Positions 30,901-40,647 of a DNA stretch of 64,000 bases are shown here, one piece after another. Numbering within the stretch: position 1 is the first letter of the stretch; every line of letters starts with the position of its first letter. This DNA comes from Dryomyza anilis (taxonomy: Eukaryota; Arthropoda; Insecta; Diptera; Dryomyzidae), in NCBI GenBank assembly GCA_951804985.1, contig OX638132.1, forward strand, positions 102,290,026-102,354,025, read 5' to 3'. The notes under the pieces were generated by a model. It searched no databases, was not told the origin of the DNA, and worked only from the letters and a program-made list of their open reading frames with translations. The position numbers were made by a program, and so were the translations under genes.

Positions 30901-33900
30901 ATTATATTTGTTTGAATGTTACTACGATGAACGCTGAAAAAATTATTCTGATTTTGTGAAACGATCAAATTTGAGCAACCTGTGACCGAGCACGGAGAAA
31001 GGTTCGCGAGTGTGGATGATAAATTAATGTTACTGGGACATTTCTCTGGGTCTGGTAGTTTTTTTTGGTATTTTTAAAGTCACTTTTAAAATTTTAATTT
31101 TGAACGGCTAATTCTATCAATCGACCTATGTGCATCGATTCAAAAATCAATAGAATCCATAAAAGTTGAATTCCACACAATGTTTTATTTAAATCTTCAT
31201 TAAAATGATTTTGTTAGTAGTGAACACTCGATTTTTTTGACATTTTCTTGGCAGGCAAGGGAATGATTAATTCTACCTTAATCGGCAAGATAGAAATAGC
31301 ACGTTTTTTATAAAAGAGAATTTTGGTTTTAGGGTAATTTTGGCTTGAGAAACACAAATCCGAAGTCCATTTGTCGATATTTTGTTTTATTTAGCTGCCA
31401 GGTACAAAAGGTGAGTGACCGTTTGTAAGAAGGACTTGCTGATATAAGGTAAAAAAAAGTATTTTTTTTTATAAAAATTAAATAATGAATACATTTAAAA
31501 AAAGGTAAATTAATCAGTATATTATGTTATGTCTTAAACCTTTCGGAAAACATAAATGTACTTTATATTTGGTACAAAATGTGTGCGTATACGATTTTGT
31601 ACTGTATTTGCACGATTTGTTTGATCTCCATTCAGCAAAATGATTCATTTCATCGTAAATTATACTCTCTACTGGATGAACTGTTCTTTTGTCAATATTA
31701 GATCCGCTAGTAGTGGAAAAAGTTTGGATAATATAGGACCACCTGGTCGTTGTGACCATTTGGTACACGTTTAGATTCATAAAAATCATAAAAACACATT
31801 TAATGAAAATAAACACTTTTTTCAAGTTTAAAACGGGCTCGCCAACACGCCCGTTTATATCGCCTATTGATTTGAACTGAGCTCAAAACAACGACGATCT
31901 TGTTGACGAGCTACGAATTGTAGTGTACCCCTGTATGTACAGTGGTACTCTCTTTCTTTTTATTAATATGGCCCAATATATCGTCACTGAAAATTTGTGT
32001 GAGAAAAACGATAAACAAGATTTGCACTTGCGTTAAAATAGGAGCAAATTTGCGATTTGGAGCCATGTCGATGCTGAATATCTCAGATTTGATACGAGGT
32101 ATCGAATGGATTGCGGCATTAGAAAGAGAATATCGTCGTTGTAGAACTAAAAGTCATCAACTACATTTTAAAATGCCAATTGATCCTTTACAAAAACATT
32201 TATATACCTTTAAATTTTTGATGGATGAACTCAATATTTGTACCAATCGATAAGAAAATATGAATCTATCAATTGGTATTTCAAAATGTATCAATTACTT
32301 TTTGTAATAATTACCAACAAAGTTGAACAGTGTTGAAAGGTGTTATTTATATTTTGAAACCCATTTTCTTCTGTAAAATAAAGAAAAAATAATTTGTCGA
32401 TTGAAAAAAATAAATGTATGGACGTCGTAATGGTACAATTACGCACACTGTTATGCAGAATAACCAAAAAAAAAATTCATATCTGATGATCAACTCTCTA
32501 ACTGCATTATTTGTTTTTATGCCAATAATAATTTCTTGGAATCGCTTGATCTTAGATATTTAAGAAATCAATTGTACGACTATACAAACCTCCGCCTGCG
32601 CCAAACGCAATATGACAACGCCACGACTGAGTATATTCTCCAAAGCACCAACGCGCAACGAACGGCCGCCCAGATCCAAACGCGTCCAGAGTGATTCATC
32701 GCCAGCGCAACGATTAAAGCGACGACAGACGTAGCCACAGCGTATAAGCGTCTTTTTGGGCAGCCATTTGAATATTTGCAAAATTATCTCGTCCGACAGC
32801 AAAGTGTTGAAGTGATCCTTGCCGTCAGATGCAAAATTGCGCATCGCCTGATTGCGATACAAAAAAAAATTCTCGTCGGGCACAAAACGCGGTGGCTGTA
32901 ATTGTTGTGCGGCTGCAGCCAATGGTGGCGGATGTAAGTGCTGTTGTCTTTGCTGCTGCTGCAACTGATGCTGTTTAAGCAAAGCCGCCTGCTGACTTGT
33001 CGACGGTAGTGAAGGCGAATGTGCGCGTATGGCGCTCTGTGAAGTGGTGCCGCCGACAACAGCATGCGGTGTAATTGGTGTTGAAGCAATAATATTGCTG
33101 CCAAGTTGTTGCTGCTGCTGTTGTATGTTGCCTACATTGCGATAGTAGCTATTGTTTTGAACTGTGGCCAATGGACTGCGTGTGATTTTAGCAGCCAATG
33201 CAGCGGCGCCTGCTGCTAAAGCAACGCTACTTGCGATACCCGGTGGTAAAGTGGGCGAATTGGAATTATTGGCAGCGACGCTTATAATGCCTGCCCCAGC
33301 GCCTAAGATGGCAACCTTCTTATGCTGCGGCATAAAACATTTGTCGGAAGCTTTGCGCTGTGTCACTTGTTGCGCATTGTACATGGCATCAGTGTGATTG
33401 TTGTTGCATTGTAGTTGTTGTTGTTGCTGTGACAATGTATCATTGGGATCAATAAAGCTGCTGCTGGCATTGTCCGTGGATGAGTCCAATGTCGTGTCGT
33501 TGTTGCGATAATTGTTTATGCGTTGATGATGGAATTTGGGCGCATCTAGATTCGGCGTTGCCTCGTTTGAATTTTCATCAGCGCTGCCGCTGACAGCCAA
33601 CACAATGGTGGAGGCCACTGAGGAGCAGCTCTCCTCGGAGTCCAACATGCCAATGCCCATTTCTTCAAGCAAATCGGTGGCTAGTGTGGCAGTGCTGCTG
33701 GTATTAAATGTGGTAGTTGGGGCGACACTGTCGACTGTTGCCAGTTTCCAGGCAGTGGGCGAGCGCGAGATGCTGCCGTCTGTGGGGCTGCTACTGCCAA
33801 TAACGGATTTAAGGCGTTTTCTAAAAATTAAAATATAATATTATGATATAGTTTTAATTTTAGTCACTTTGTACTACAATAACAACAATCAACACAAAAA

Positions 33901-34535
33901 AAAAAACAAAACACGGGTCATGCACCTTTTTGTGTGCCCGATTATGTTAAATGCTGTTGCTGCATTTAGTGAAATTGTTGCTCATGTTTTTACTTCAACA
34001 ACTGAATTAATGCAAAATATTTAAAAGTTTTATTATTTTAATTAATAAACAGACAGTCTATATGAATATGTTGCACTTTGCGCACTGCTTTATTGCATTT
34101 AAATTAATGGATTTTAACAATAATCAGCACTCGGCATAAAATAACTGCACCACCGCCTTTTGTTTGACAATTTTACATGGTTTCTTTTCGAATGCATTCG
34201 TCACTATGGCGCTTATTGTGAATGCGTACACAAAAACAAGAAGAAGACCAACCAATTGTGCTATTTTGAATGTCATTTCGTGGAAAGTCGTGAAAATCTT
34301 ATACGCTGTCCCACAATTTACAAAATTGCGCCATTTCCCAACGCAGCAATCGCAACAGCAACAAAAAATGAATGAAATTTTTTTTTCTTAATACAATTAA
34401 ACTATAAAAAAACTCGTGTCCACGATCTGTAAATTGTACTACATTCCAACACAGTCGATTGTTTTCTATTTACCTTGTAAGTGGACACAGATTTTCGTTG
34501 TTATTTGCTGCCGTTTTTATTCTCTTGCTATTCAT
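27903..34535 (-). CDS. Skp2: S-phase kinase-associated protein 2 homologue (F-box, leucine-rich repeat)
   Basis: Substrate receptor of an SCF (SKP1-CUL1-F-box) ubiquitin ligase acting on cell-cycle proteins. Minus-strand exons: 34535-34474, 33820-32590, 28792-28381, 28314-28155 and 28089-27903, giving 683 aa in frame. Exon 1 (20 aa) is joined by AG + A to give LTRKRLKS, a basic motif matching RKRLKS near the N-terminus of human SKP2; this supports the small first exon. A long Gln/Ser/Ala-rich region follows. The F-box begins at about residue 360 (LSDEIILQIFKWLPKKTL..CRRFNRCAGDESLW). LRRs fill exons 3-5 (LKKLSLEHVPL, LNSLNISWTNL, LLELDLSDCTGL, LEYLSLSRCYQI, LTYLDVFGI). The tail VARPTVGTRRTSIWGL matches human ARPTIGNKKNQEIWGI. 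At the exon 3/4 joint the split codon is CAT. It is longer than human SKP2 because of the N-terminal low-complexity region. The 3.8-kb second intron holds repeats. Confidence 0.94.
29051..29660 (+). mobile_element. Dispersed element, TATAGTCGG family (copy 2)
   Basis: Same ends as copy 1 (TATAGTCGGTCTAAGCC ... TGTAGGGTATA). The microsatellite near the 3' end is shorter. About 20 bp present in copy 1 between GATCA and TACCGGAGATGC are missing here. Confidence 0.8.
29836..30440 (-). pseudogene. Remnant of a repetitive, probably mobile-element-encoded ORF
   Basis: On the minus strand, about 30420-30255 reads IKDKWSKAIKLP..KHIQASFRKET before a stop. After a frame change there is GNTNYANNSRRFSKN (about 30235-30190). 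Another frame gives MSPTMHKILTHGAAII, then LLPIG, a stop, and LSEEAAEARNK (about 30030-29900). I recall a widespread repetitive insect and cnidarian protein family with GNTARRFF, HKILIHG and LPIGQLSEEAQEARNK in that order; this is memory, not a search. At least two stops and two frame changes make it dead. Confidence 0.5.
32240..32330. repeat. Dispersed repeat shared with 10604-10705
   Basis: Both contain GATAAGAAAATRTRAATCTAT, a YTGRTATTTCAA block and ATCAATTACTTTTTRTAATA, followed by accaacaaa-type sequence. Diverged and short; function unknown. Confidence 0.5.
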
Positions 34536-36022
34536 GTTTTAGCTTTTTTCGTTTTAATAAATAATTATTTTTTGTTTTTTTCACTATTGTTGCTTAAAAT
34601 CATAAAGATTTTTGTTAAAACTAACGCAACAAGTCAATTAAATGAAACAAACACTGAGAAATGCGTTCAATTACAACACAGAGGAAAAAAATAGTGAATT
34701 ATGACAGTTCAGCTTTATTCAGCAACAATATGGCGCGCTTTTCTTTTCATCTTTTCAACCTTGGTTTGTGTACAAACTAATGATTGCGCTACGAGTCGAC
34801 GTTGCCAGATTGTAGTGTTTGGGTTTTACTCACGTAGTATTTAAAATTTAATATTCTCTGAAATTTAAGATTATTTTCGTGTCATACAACCCACGAAACA
34901 TTTTTACTAAGCTCCTTCACACAGGGAATCATAATTCGCTCATCGACGGACCTTTATTTGTATATTTCATGTTCAACTTTATTCATAATAATTTATTAGT
35001 TTGTTTCCTTTAAAGAAAAATAATCAAAAACGGTGTTTTAATGTATTCATTCATTCTTAGATATGGTACGTTAACGAAGGACGAAACGTAATCTCAATGG
35101 ACTCACTCCGTATTTTGTCAAGATTGACGAACCGTCGAAACGTATTCACTGAAGCACACACAGAAAATAAACTGATTCATAATATTAACGATTCCTGTTC
35201 ATAGAGGCAAATTCATACGTTTTAATTCAAGATACATTGTGGCAATGTACATTGTCTTGTAACTTATGTGTGAATTTAATGATCAGTTGATTTCCAGTAA
35301 GAATCTGCGTTCATAATACGCACAAATAAATTTAATGAATTTTTTCATACTTCAATAAATTATATTCATTGCAATACTGCAGTAGACTACAAAAATTTTA
35401 ATTAAATCGCTCAAAGTTGTACTTTTTTATTGTACACTAAGAAAACAAGATGTTTATTAAAGTCTTGCTGCAACTATCTGTTTAAATTTACCCCTTGTCG
35501 CAAATATTCAAACATCCCATAAGTTTCAATAGAGTTGCAACAAAACTATTAATATTTTTTAAATATGACGTATATGCAGATAGTTACGAGATGTTTGCCA
35601 CAACAGCAATGAAAATGGTGTAAAAAAGTGCCAACTCAAATATTACATTTTAATAGTTAAAGTGAAAAAAATTGGTTCTTCTGCGAAGAAATTTCAAGTT
35701 GTAGTACAATTTTACCTTCGAAGGTTTTATAATGACGATGGCGATGTATAAACAGTATACTGTTTCAATTCTATAATAATTAAGAATACATTTGATTAAT
35801 TTTCTTTCAATTCAATAAAAATTACTCCGCGAATTCTAATGGAGTACCTTTTCCAAATATTCATCAACTATCTTCCTATTTGTAAGATGTTTAATCGAAT
35901 GTTGCTATACATAATCGTAAATTTGAAAGATGGTTGCTAGCAATATTTATGGTATTTGACGGATGTTTGAGAGATGGTTGTCTCAAATACGATCTAAATA
36001 ATTTGTAAATAACTTGATATGT

Positions 36023-36257
36023 AGGGCTGTTTATAGTGTGTGCGAATTTGACTAAATTGCTGACTAAACTAAATTGAAGGGCTTTTCATTCGATCGCCAT
36101 TCGGTAACCGGTAATTGTTAAAGTCCCTAATCGATCGATTATCAATTGTCCGTTTGCTGTCATCCAATTTTATTCAATTTAGTCTGCTCAAAAATTTGCT
36201 AAATTAAAAAGTCGAACACTGCATTTCCGACAAATTTTAGTTTAGTCAGCTTTAACA
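36023..36257 (-). mobile_element. MITE, GTGTGTGCGAATT family (copy A, diverged)
   Basis: Starts near GTGTGTGCGAATTTGACTAA and ends TTTAGTTTAGTCAGC. The interior ATTCGGTAACCGGTAATTG and GATCGATTATCAATTG matches copies B and C in the opposite orientation. Roughly 235 bp. Confidence 0.7.
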
Positions 36258-36522
36258 AACCATTTTGTTTTTTGGGAATGTTTTGTAGATCGTATATTTT
36301 ATATTAGAAAAACTTGCATATACATAAACTCCGGATATTTTTCATCATTTATTTATATTTACCTGCAATTTATCTCTTTTATGTACCCACTATATAAAAT
36401 ATTAAAATTCCAAAAAATGGAATAGAGCAATCATTTATTTTTATTAACACATTCATTATAAAGAGGCAACTAACAATGTTTTAGAAAAACATTTTATTTG
36501 TAAAAATTCGAATTTATATTTT

Positions 36523-36761
36523 AAGGGTGTGTGCGAGTACGACGATTGCTGACTAAATTAAATTTTGTCGTTAATGCAGCGTTTACTTTTCAATTATTAA
36601 ATTGTTGAGCAAACTTTGAACTAAATTGGAAAACAGCAATCAGACATATGATAATCAATTGATTATGGACTATAACAATAACCGGTTACCGAATGGAGAT
36701 CGAATGAAAAGTTGTTCAATTTACTTTAGTCATCAATTTAGTTGAATTCGCACACACCCTT
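36523..36761 (+). mobile_element. MITE, GTGTGTGCGAATT family (copy B)
   Basis: Terminal inverted repeats AAGGGTGTGTGCGAG ... GAATTCGCACACACCCTT. Interior TAATCAATTGATTATGG and ACCGGTTACCGAATGGAG. It lies immediately upstream of the duplicated 5' flank of the short dalmatian-like gene, the same position that copy C has before dalmatian itself. Confidence 0.85.
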
Positions 36762-37179
36762 AGTGGATTAAAAAAAAATGTTAACATTTTTTTCGAAATT
36801 GAATAGTGTATATAGTATACTAATTCTCAGGTGACGGATTTCCGTGTAATCTCCTTTTTCAGAGGAATTTTTATACAATTTCAAACCAATTCAAAACGTC
36901 AAAACCAATCAATAAAAAAATGTTTTGATTTTCCTTTTAGGTGGCAACAATACATTGAACACACCCGTACGGTGTAGAGATCAAGGCGGCGAAAATAAAC
37001 AAATCTAAAATGGCCGATACTGGAAGCATTTTCAAGTTTTAGTGCAGCACTTATTTCTTGTTTTAATCTTTAAGGATTTTTGAGAATGTAAAAGTAAATA
37101 TTTTTATTAATAATAACATTTTAGCATAACATGAAATACAATTTCAGAAATAACCAAACGAAAACTTAATTCAACAATA

Positions 37180-37458
37180 ATGGCAAAAATAAAAGATGCA
37201 CCTACGCTAAGCTTGAAAATATCGCCGACAACAAAAGTTAAAACTCCACAACTGAAAGCTGTGAGAGTTTGGATAAAGAAAATAAAAAATGTTCCAAGCA
37301 ACGTTACGAAAGTAACGGTGCCTCAGAAATCGAAGTGCTCCACAAAAACAAAGCTGCGAAAGTGTGTTGTAAAATTACGACGTTTCTCCAGTTTATCCTT
37401 TGCAGCGAAGCCAGCGCCAAAAAAACTCGTCAATAGAAAAAAAATTATGACTTCCTAG
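37180..37458 (+). CDS. Short single-exon paralogue of the dalmatian N-terminus
   Basis: 92-aa ORF starting MAKIKDAPTLS, very basic (Lys/Arg-rich), with no folded domain. It parallels the first exon of dalmatian at 40648: KVKTPQLKAVRVWIKKIKNVP against KVKKNPTLKTARVCITKIKNVP, and TKLRKCVVKLRRFSSLS against NKLRKCVVNIRRCTSKA. It lacks the whole remainder (the Pds5-type FGF motif and the sororin-like C-terminus). Its 5' flank back to the MITE at 36523 matches the dalmatian 5' flank. A stop follows RKKIMTS, and AATAAA lies at 37555-37560, so it could be a complete small transcription unit. It may be a functional short paralogue or a pseudogene with an ORF intact by luck; I cannot decide from sequence alone. 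Confidence 0.6.
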   Translation: MAKIKDAPTLSLKISPTTKVKTPQLKAVRVWIKKIKNVPSNVTKVTVPQKSKCSTKTKLRKCVVKLRRFSSLSFAAKPAPKKLVNRKKIMTS

Positions 37459-38086
37459 ACTTGGTTTTAACAGCATTCGATTTTTTTTACTACCATGGTA
37501 AAGTGAAATCGATCACCATATGTACAAACTACATTAGTTTTTTTTATTGTTTGGAATAAAAGTTTTTTTTTTAAATCGATATATTTTTTTATAACTGCAT
37601 TGCTTTTCTTTGCTTGCGGTATGTTTACATTTTATAGTACCATTAAATAAAAATACAATAGTTTAAAAATAAACCTACCATAACTGCAGTTGGTTTGACA
37701 TAAGAACACAAAAAGAATGTGGTATGAAAAATATTTAAATACATACAAAATTTTTCAGAAAAATAAAACTTGAACGCAACAAATAAAATTTTGTCTGCGA
37801 TCCCTGGTTTTATATAAAATGTTTGTTGCTCAGAAACATTGTGGCGCCATCTATTTTAAAATAGTGAAAATATTAAGTTCAGTATAAGCGTTTTTTTCAC
37901 ATTTGAGTTCACTCGCTTAGTTGAACTATGAAAAAAACGCAGCTATTGTCTACATTCAGGCACACATTTCTGAACAGTTGTACAATTTGTGCCTGAATGG
38001 CATGCTATCTGCATAGTTGTGAGTGAGCGGTCGCCATTTTTTCAATCGAAAAAAATGTACGCTACATTTGCGATACCCATAGTTGC

Positions 38087-38527
38087 TAACAAAAATTTCC
38101 ACGAAAAATACCTTTTTCCAATACGATTTAATAAGAATTCCCACGTGGTAATTTTGGTTGATTTAATTCCCACAGCAATTAAAAATTACCACAAAAATTC
38201 ACAGTCATTTAAAATTACCACAAAAATACCAGAGCAAATAATCCTAAGGCAAAAATACCAAAGAAATTTCTCAAATAATTAAAAATTACCATATAAATCA
38301 CATGAAAAAACCCCTTGGAAAAATCACAACTTAATTTTTTCACTTAACAATTTGGTGCGTTCGATATGTTTAAATCACAAAATTTATATATGGAATGTTC
38401 TTCCATACAAAAAATTTGGTAAAAAAAAATCACAATGCTAATAAAAATTCCCATGTGAATTACCTTTCCCACAGCAGTTAAAAATAACCACAAATGGGAA
38501 ATTTCCCACGGAACTGGAAACTATGGC
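38087..38527. mobile_element. AT-rich element with short inverted ends and internal AAAAATTACCAC repeats
   Basis: Starts CCATAGTTGC and ends GAAACTATGG (about 9-10 bp inverted). Inside, motifs such as AATTACCACAAAAAT, ATTCCCAC and TTTCCCAC recur every 20-40 bp. No coding capacity. Assignment as a transposon rests on the ends only. Confidence 0.45.
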
Positions 38528-38545
38528 GCTACATATGTTATAGTT

Positions 38546-39845
38546 TAGGGATGCCCAACTCGCCTGCCCGCGGTTGACTGTACGGGCACTCGAATGCCTT
38601 GTGAGGGGTATCTGCGCTGAAGAAGGCTTTTAGTGTTGCATTTTTAGAAATTCCGGGAAATTTAAATGTCTATTTAAGAGTTTGATTATTTTAGATTGGT
38701 TTTAACGGACCTATTTATATTGCTTATTATTTTGAATTACTAAAATATACAAATTTAATCATTTTAAATAATTATACAATTTTTTTTTCATAACTTTTAT
38801 ATAATTTTCGCTTGCAAAAAAAAAAAAATATTATTTGTTATTATTCTGTAAAAGGTTTTGGGATATAAAATGTGTGTCTAAAGTGATTAAAATCTCAAAC
38901 TTAACTAAATTCTAAAATAATTATTTATTTCACATTTCTCCCCTATTTTACTTGAAAATAGGGCACAATTTTTACACTGAAAGAAGAGAGTGCGATGAGA
39001 GTATGGTGTAATAAAGGAAAACAAAACCTGACATAAATATAATTCGTTATTTTGTAAAGTAATTTACATAGAATTATCCAAAAATACCGAATTTGGTGAA
39101 AAACATGATATTTTTTTTAAAACCAATCTTAATTGTTTTTATTCTGTTTATAAAACTGGACAAGTTAACAAAAAATGTTATTGCAAAAGAGTCAAGTGAG
39201 TTATTAATATTTGTTTTTTAATTAATAAGATTTTTTATAATAGACATTAATCGTTTACATACAAAGTATACAGTATTAAATGAAAATATAAATATTTAAA
39301 TCATTAACGAAATGCTATGTACTACTGTGCGCAGTCGTCTTCAACTCTACGCATTGAACCCCAATAGAAACTAGAAATTGTCGACCAATTGTTAAATTTA
39401 TTATATTTAGTTATTTTTAATTAAAACACTCTTTAAGAATGAGTGTATTATAAAAAAAACAACATAAACATAATTTTTTGAACAGTACTTGATATATTTT
39501 TAAACGATTTGTTGCAATTGTGAAAAGATCTTAAAATTTACTATTATTCTATCTAATATAAATTTAAATGCCTCAAAATAAGTTTCAGATAAAAAAAAGT
39601 TTAGTAAATTTTTTGTATTAAATGGATACATTTAACAATTTATACTGGGGTGACTGGAGAACAAAGCAGCGTGGACCAGCTCGCATGAAGTCGCACGATC
39701 GACTGATAACTTTCGCAGGTTACACGCACTTATATTCGCTCTAACTCTAAAAATCCTCTCACCATATCCGCTTCACCGATCTTCCCCTCGTCTAGCACCT
39801 TGCGTGCTGACGACGTGCCCGTACGGGCTGAGTTGGGCATCCCTA
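38546..39845. mobile_element. hAT-like non-autonomous DNA element with 8-bp target duplication
   Basis: Ends TAGGGATGCCCAACTC ... GAGTTGGGCATCCCTA. The flanks TTATAGTT (38538-38545) and TTATAGAT (39846-39853) match in 7 of 8 positions, as expected for an old 8-bp hAT target duplication. 1300 bp with GC-richer ends (about 38570-38620 and 39640-39835) and an AT-rich centre. No transposase ORF. Confidence 0.75.
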
Positions 39846-40025
39846 TTATAGATGACATTTGAACTCAAATATTTATAAAGAACAATAGAATTTAGTGTTA
39901 AAAAATATGATTTCAACCAATTAAAGAGTTGTATGTTAATTTAATAATATTTAAATTCTTTTGTAAATTAACAGATTAGCGATAATGTATGAAAATACAT
40001 TATAGATTTTGAAAATTTAGGTTGT

Positions 40026-40236
40026 TTAGATGTGCGCATTCGAATAAATTTCTGACTAAACTAAATTTTGTCGGTAATGCAGTGCTCGACTTTTCAATTT
40101 AGCAAATTTGCGAGCATACTAAATTTCATAATCAATTGATTATACTATAATAATTACCGGTTATCGAATGGAGATCGTATGAAAAGTCTTAAAATTTAGT
40201 TGAGTCATCAATTTAGTCGAATTTGCACACACCCTT
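40026..40236 (+). mobile_element. MITE, GTGTGTGCGAATT family (copy C)
   Basis: Starts TTAGATGTGCGCATTCG and ends GAATTTGCACACACCCTTA. Its interior matches copy B throughout (TAATGCAGTGCTCGAC, ATAATCAATTGATTAT). It sits about 410 bp before the dalmatian start, as copy B sits about 420 bp before the short paralogue. Confidence 0.85.
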
Positions 40237-40239
40237 AGA

Positions 40240-40647
40240 TTAAAAAAAATAACATTTAAACATTTTTTTTCGAAACTGAGTCAATAGTGTATGAAGTAAA
40301 CTAATTCTCAGGTTACGGATTTCCGTGTGATCTCCTTTTACAGAAGAATTTTTTTACAATTTCAAACCAATTCAAAACGTCAAAACCAACCAAAGATAAT
40401 AAAAAAATTATGTGATTTTCCTATTAGGTGGCAACAATACTTTGAACACACCCGTACATTGTAGAGATCATGGCGGCGAAAACGAACAAATCTAAAATGG
40501 CCGATACTGGAAAAATTTTCTTTTTTTATTGAAGCACTTACTGATCGTGGTAGTAAATATTATATACATTATTAAAAAAAAACATATACATTAACTGCAA
40601 ATAAATATAACAAAAGCACAACCAATGCATTCGAACAAATAAAAAAA
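40240..40647 (+). promoter_or_regulatory. Duplicated 5' flank of dalmatian with upstream ORF
   Basis: Matches 36770-37179 through long blocks such as CTAATTCTCAGG, CGGATTTCCGTGT and CAATTTCAAACCAATTCAAA and the GGTGGCAACAATAC region. Both copies contain ATGGCCGATACTGG, opening a 10-11-codon upstream ORF (MADTG..). In the dalmatian copy an earlier in-frame ATG (40470) lengthens it to 20 codons. The promoter and 5' UTR are probably here; no start site is fixed. Confidence 0.5.

Larger units (their letters stand above)
28793..32589. other. 3.8-kb Skp2 intron 2 filled with repeats
   Basis: Contains the TATAGTCGG-family element (29051-29660), a dead mobile-element ORF (29836-30440) and the repeat at 32240-32330 shared with 10604-10705. 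The stretch from 30440 to 32200 is otherwise AT-rich with no pattern I recognise; an ORF at 31514-31825 has no resemblance. Confidence 0.6.
34536..37179. other. Divergent region between Skp2 and the short dalmatian-like gene
   Basis: 2.6 kb. The part next to Skp2 must contain its promoter and 5' UTR. Two MITE copies of one family (36023-36257 and 36523-36761) occupy the middle. The last 400 bp (36770-37179) is the 5' flank of the short gene and is repeated at 40240-40647. Between 34800 and 36000 I see only AT-rich sequence. Confidence 0.6.
37459..40647. other. 3.2-kb interval between the short paralogue and dalmatian
   Basis: Holds an AT-rich element with internal AAAAATTACCAC repeats (38087-38527), a hAT-like element (38546-39845), a MITE (40026-40236) and the dalmatian 5' flank (40240-40647). 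No other gene is seen; the ORFs at 37956-38282 lie in the repeat element. Confidence 0.65.

Noticed and set aside
37107..37301. Minus-strand hydrophobic ORF opposite the short dalmatian-like gene
   Set aside because: It is the complement of Lys-rich codons, which reads as Phe/Leu; not independent coding.
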